DNA of 64,000 nucleotides from positions 46,203,145 to 46,267,144 of the forward strand of contig JAQNBH010000007.1 in the NCBI GenBank assembly GCA_028752905.1, read 5' to 3'. The notes below the pieces were generated by a model that worked only from the letters and a program-made list of their open reading frames with translations, had not been told where the DNA came from and searched no databases. The DNA is from Cladorhizidae sp. MBARI D1340-BT2. Its lineage: Eukaryota > Porifera > Demospongiae > Poecilosclerida > Cladorhizidae. The translations under genes and the position numbers were made by a program. Positions within the stretch are counted from its first letter, which is position 1; the number at the start of each line of letters is the position of its first letter. Shown here one piece after another: positions 59,801 through 64,000 of this stretch.

Positions 59801-62800
59801 ACATGTGGGAGTTGCTCTATGTGTAGGTGTGTGTGTGCACATGTGGGAGTTGCTCTATGTGTAGGTGTGTGTGTGCACATGTGGGAGTTGCTCTATGTGT
59901 AGGTGTGTGTGTGCACATGTGGGAGTTGCTCTATGTGTAGGTGTGTGTGTGCACATGTGGGAGTTGCTCTATGTGTAGGTGTGTGTGTGCACATGTGGGA
60001 GTTGCTCTATGTGTAGGTGTGTGTGTGCACATGTGGGAGTTGCTCTATGTGTAGGTGTGTGTGTGCACATGTGGGAGTTGCTCTATGTGTAGGTGTGTGT
60101 GTGTGCACATGTGGGAGTTGCTCTATGTGTAGGTGTGTGTGTGTGTGCACATGTGGGAGTTGCTCTATGTGTAGGTGTGTGTGTGCACATGTGGGAGTTG
60201 CTCTATGTGTAGGTGTGTGTGTGCACATGTGGGAGTTGCTCTATGTGTAGGTGTGTGTGTGTGCACATGTGGGAGTTGCTCTATGTGTAGGTGTGTGTGT
60301 GCACATGTGGGAGTTGCTCTATGTGTAGGTGTGTGTGTGCACATGTGGGAGTTGCTCTATGTGTAGGTGTGTGTGTGCACATGTGGGAGTTGCTCTATGT
60401 GTAGGTGTGTGTGTGCACATGTGGGAGTTGCTCTATGTGTAGGTGTGTGTGTGCACATGTGGGAGTTGCTCTATGTGTAGGTGTGTGTGTGCACATGTGG
60501 GAGTTGCTCTATGTGTAGGTGTGTGTGTGCACATGTGGGAGTTGCTCTATGTGTAGGTGTGTGTGTGCACATGTGGGAGTTGCTCTATGTGTAGGTGTGT
60601 GTGTGTGCACATGTGGGAGTTGCTCTATGTGTAGGTGTGTGTGTGTGCACATGTGGGAGTTGCTCTATGTGTAGGTGTGTGTGTGCACATGTGGGAGTTG
60701 CTCTATGTGTAGGTGTGTGTGTGCACATGTGGGAGTTGCTCTATGTGTAGGTGTGTGTGTGCACATGTGGGAGTTGCTCTATGTGTAGGTGTGTGTGTGC
60801 ACATGTGGGAGTTGCTCTATGTGTAGGTGTGTGTGTGCACATGTGGGAGTTGCTCTATGTGTAGGTGTGTGTGTGCACATGTGGGAGTTGCTCTATGTGT
60901 AGGTGTGTGTGTGCACATGTGGGAGTTGCTCTATGTGTAGGTGTGTGTGTGCACATGTGGGAGTTGCTCTATGTGTAGGTGTGTGTGTGCACATGTGGGA
61001 GTTGCTCTATGTGTAGGTGTGTGTGTGCACATGTGGGAGTTGCTCTATGTGTAGGTGTGTGTGTGCACATGTGGGAGTTGCTCTTGTGGTGTGTGTGCAC
61101 ATGTGGGAGTTGCTCTATGTGTAGGTGTGTGTGTGCACATGTGGGAGTTGCTCTATGTGTAGGTGTGTGTGTGCACATGTGGGAGTTGCTCTATGTGTAG
61201 GTGTGTGTGTGCACATGTGGGAGTTGCTCTATGTGTAGGTGTGTGTGTGCACATGTGGGAGTTGCTCTATGTGTAGGTGTGTGTGTGCACATGTGGGAGT
61301 TGCTCTATGTGTAGGTGTGTGTGTGCACATGTGGGAGTTGCTCTATGTGTAGGTGTGTGTGTGCACATGTGGGAGTTGCTCTATGTGTAGGTGTGTGTGT
61401 GCACATGTGGGAGTTGCTCTATGTGTAGGTGTGTGTGTGCACATGTGGGAGTTGCTCTATGTGTAGGTGTGTGTGTGCACATGTGGGAGTTGCTCTATGT
61501 GTAGGTGTGTGTGTGCACATGTGGGAGTTGCTCTATGTGTAGGTGTGTGTGTGCACATGTGGGAGTTGCTCTATGTGTAGGTGTGTGTGTGTGTGCACAT
61601 GTGGGAGTTGCTCTATGTGTAGGTGTGTGTGTGTGCACATGTGGGAGTTGCTCTATGTGTAGGTGTGTGTGTGCACATGTGGGAGTTGCTCTATGTGTAG
61701 GTGTGTGTGTGCACATGTGGGAGTTGCTCTATGTGTAGGTGTGTGTGTGCACATGTGGGAGTTGCTCTATGTGTAGGTGTGTGTGTGCACATGTGGGAGT
61801 TGCTCTATGTGTAGGTGTGTGTGTGCACATGTGGGAGTTGCTCTATGTGTAGGTGTGTGTGTGCACATGTGGGAGTTGCTCTATGTGTAGGTGTGTGTGT
61901 GCACATGTGGGAGTTGCTCTATGTGTAGGTGTGTGTGTGTGCACATGTGGGAGTTGCTCTATGTGTAGGTGTGTGTGTGTGCACATGTGGGAGTTGCTCT
62001 ATGTGTAGGTGTGTGTGTGCACATGTGGGAGTTGCTCTATGTGTAGGTGTGTGTGTGCACATGTGGGAGTTGCTCTATGTGTAGGTGTGTGTGTGCACAT
62101 GTGGGAGTTGCTCTATGTGTAGGTGTGTGTGTGCACATGTGGGAGTTGCTCTATGTGTAGGTGTGTGTGTGTGCACATGTGGGAGTTGCTCTATGTGTAG
62201 GTGTGTGTGTGTGCACATGTGGGAGTTGCTCTATGTGTAGGTGTGTGTGTGCACATGTGGGAGTTGCTCTATGTGTAGGTGTGTTGTGTGCACATGTGGG
62301 AGTTGCTCTATGTGTAGGTGTGTGTGTGTGTGCACATGTGGGAGTTGCTCTATGTGTAGGTGTGTGTGTGCACATGTGGGAGTTGCTCTATGTGTAGGTG
62401 TGTGTGTGTGTGCACATGTGGGAGTTGCTCTATGTGTAGGTGTGTGTGTGTGTGCACATGTGGGAGTTGCTCTATGTGTAGGTGTGTGTGTGCACATGTG
62501 GGAGTTGCTCTATGTGTAGGTGTGTGTGTGCACATGTGGGAGTTGCTCTATGTGTAGGTGTGTGTGTGTGTGCACATGTGGGAGTTGCTCTATGTGTAGG
62601 TGTGTGTGTGCACATGTGGAGTTGCTCTATGTGTAGGTGTGTGTGTGCACATGTGGGAGTTGCTCTATGTGTAGGTGTGTGTGTGCACATGTGGGAGTTG
62701 CTCTATGTGTAGGTGTGTGTGTGCACATGTGGGAGTTGCTCTATGTGTAGGTGTGTGTGTGCACATGTGGGAGTTGCTCTATGTGTAGGTGTGTGTGTGC

Positions 62801-64000
62801 ACATGTGGGAGTTGCTCTATGTGTAGGTGTGTGTGTGCACATGTGGGAGTTGCTCTATGTGTAGGTGTGTGTGCACATGTGGGAGTTGCTCTATGTGTAG
62901 GTGTGTGTGTGCACATGTGGGAGTTGCTCTATGTGTAGGTGTGTGTGTGCACATGTGGGAGTTGCTCTATGTGTAGGTGTGTGTGTGCACATGTGGGAGT
63001 TGCTCTATGTGTAGGTGTGTGTGTGCACATGTGGGAGTTGCTCTATGTGTAGGTGTGTGTGTGTGCACATGTGGGAGTTGCTCTATGTGTAGGTGTGTGT
63101 GTGCACATGTGGGAGTTGCTCTATGTGTAGGTGTGTGTGTGCACATGTGGGAGTTGCTCTATGTGTAGGTGTGTGTGTGCACATGTGGGAGTTGCTCTAT
63201 GTGTAGGTGTGTGTGTGCACATGTGGGAGTTGCTCTATGTGTAGGTGTGTGTGTGCACATGTGGGAGTTGCTCTATGTGTAGGTGTGTGTGTGCACATGT
63301 GGGAGTTGCTCTATGTGTAGGTGTGTGTGTGCACATGTGGGAGTTGCTCTATGTGTAGGTGTGTGTGTGCACATGTGGGAGTTGCTCTATGTGTAGGTGT
63401 GTGTGTGCACATGTGGGAGTTGCTCTATGTGTAGGTGTGTGTGTGCACATGTGGGAGTTGCTCTATGTGTAGGTGTGTGTGTGCACATGTGGGAGTTGCT
63501 CTGTGGTGTGTGCACATGTGGGAGTTGCTCTATGTGTAGGTGTGTGTGTGTGCACATGTGGAGTTGCTCTATGTGTAGGTGTGTGTGTGCACATGTGGGA
63601 GTTGCTCTTGGTGTGTGCACATGTGGGAGTTGCTCTATGTGTAGGTGTGTGTGTGCACATGTAGGAGTTGCTCTATGTGTAGGTGTGTGTGTGCACATGT
63701 GGGAGTTGCTCTATGTGTAGGTGTGTGTGTGTGTGCACATGTGGGAGTTGCTCTATGTGTAGGTGTGTGTGTGCACATGTGGGAGTTGCTCTATGTGTAG
63801 GTGTGTGTGTGCACATGTGGGAGTTGCTCTATGTGTAGGTGTGTGTGTGCACATGTGGGAGTTGCTCTATGTGTAGGTGTGTGTGTGCACATGTGGGAGT
63901 TGCTCTATGTGTAGGTGTGTGTGTGCACATGTGGGAGTTGCTCTATGTGTAGGTGTGTGTGTGCACATGTGGGAGTTGCTCTATGTGTAGGTGTGTGTGT
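53871..64000. repeat. 38-bp array: fourth variant block, runs off the window
   Basis: Here 40- and 42-bp units are dense. Pairs of adjacent 40-bp units recur near 54170, 56230, 56420, 56700, 60600, 61932 and 62162. GTGTTGTGTGCAC units occur near 54292, 54565, 58760 and 62282. The stretch 54169-54310 matches 62161-62302 (offset 7,992). The module at 58182-58415 recurs at 61505-61738 and equals those at 24300 and 41694. Short uniform stretches (for example 54640-55530) lie between. Confidence 0.82.

Larger units (their letters stand above)
11725..64000. repeat. Giant 38-bp satellite array, continuing past the window (about 1,375 copies)
   Basis: Every unit contains TGTGTGTGTGCACATGTGGG and GTTGCTCTATGTGTAG, always in the same orientation, with a modal length of 38 bp. 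Composition of the modal unit is 15 G, 14 T, 5 A and 4 C, with no CpG, so the plus strand is 76% G+T. The first unit near 11755 is diverged (GTTGTTC), as expected at an array edge. No far edge is seen. Each unit carries a TAG, and 38 is not a multiple of three, so frames close within a few units. Longer frames, up to 166 codons, appear only where units of 36, 40 or 42 bp shift the phase. They are Cys/Val/Gly-rich on the plus strand and His/Thr/Pro-rich on the minus strand, with no gene features. Sub-blocks are listed below. Confidence 0.98.

Noticed and set aside
11725..64000. CRISPR-like array of direct repeats
   Set aside because: There are no unique spacers. Units are contiguous, and the setting is eukaryotic with spliced exons.

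Overview
The window reads as nuclear DNA of an invertebrate animal. It has spliced exons with GT-AG junctions, a membrane receptor with Ig-like ectodomains, SH2- and SH3-type ligand motifs in the cytoplasmic tail, a solo LTR, and very large amounts of tandem repeat. Nothing bacterial is present: no operons, no Shine-Dalgarno-led genes and no CRISPR. A sponge or another early-branching animal would fit, given the Cys-less Ig domains and an inferred intron of about 50 nt, but the sequence does not prove it. No rRNA or tRNA gene was recognised.

Region 1 (1-4221) is simple and satellite sequence. It has a TTA-type microsatellite, then a 46-bp satellite split in two by an 809-bp solo LTR. The LTR has TG...CA ends and a 5-bp target duplication, and removing it restores the satellite unit exactly. 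Region 2 (4222-8135) is mostly non-coding. It holds a long G-run and four independent minisatellites with 60-, 56-, 62- and 56-bp units, separated by short unique stretches.

Region 3 (8136-11206, minus strand) is the only gene I can support. Four exons, all joined by phase-1 introns, encode the C-terminal part of a type I membrane protein. In order these give one clear Ig-like domain without the canonical cysteines, a probable second Ig-like domain, a short Thr/Pro/Cys stalk, a transmembrane helix, and a proline-rich tail. The tail has an RxLPxLP SH3 ligand, a YEDI tyrosine motif and a long Ser-Pro repeat. No signal peptide or first exon was found, so the 5' end lies beyond 11.2 kb, which means across or inside the following satellite, or it has been lost.

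Region 4 (11352-64000) starts with an 84-bp minisatellite. It then becomes one head-to-tail array of a 38-bp unit that fills the remaining 52 kb (about 1,375 copies) and runs off the window. The array is not uniform. Long tracts with no visible variant (about 11 kb and 8.4 kb) alternate with variant-rich blocks. Inside those blocks, the order and spacing of variants is repeated at a distance, which reveals a tandem higher-order duplication of about 4.1 kb near 15.9-24.0 kb and copied modules 17-24 kb apart. These patterns, and the position of the array against the 5' side of a hypervariable-looking receptor gene, are the main points of interest. Almost all open reading frames in the satellites are by-products of repeat periodicity, not genes.
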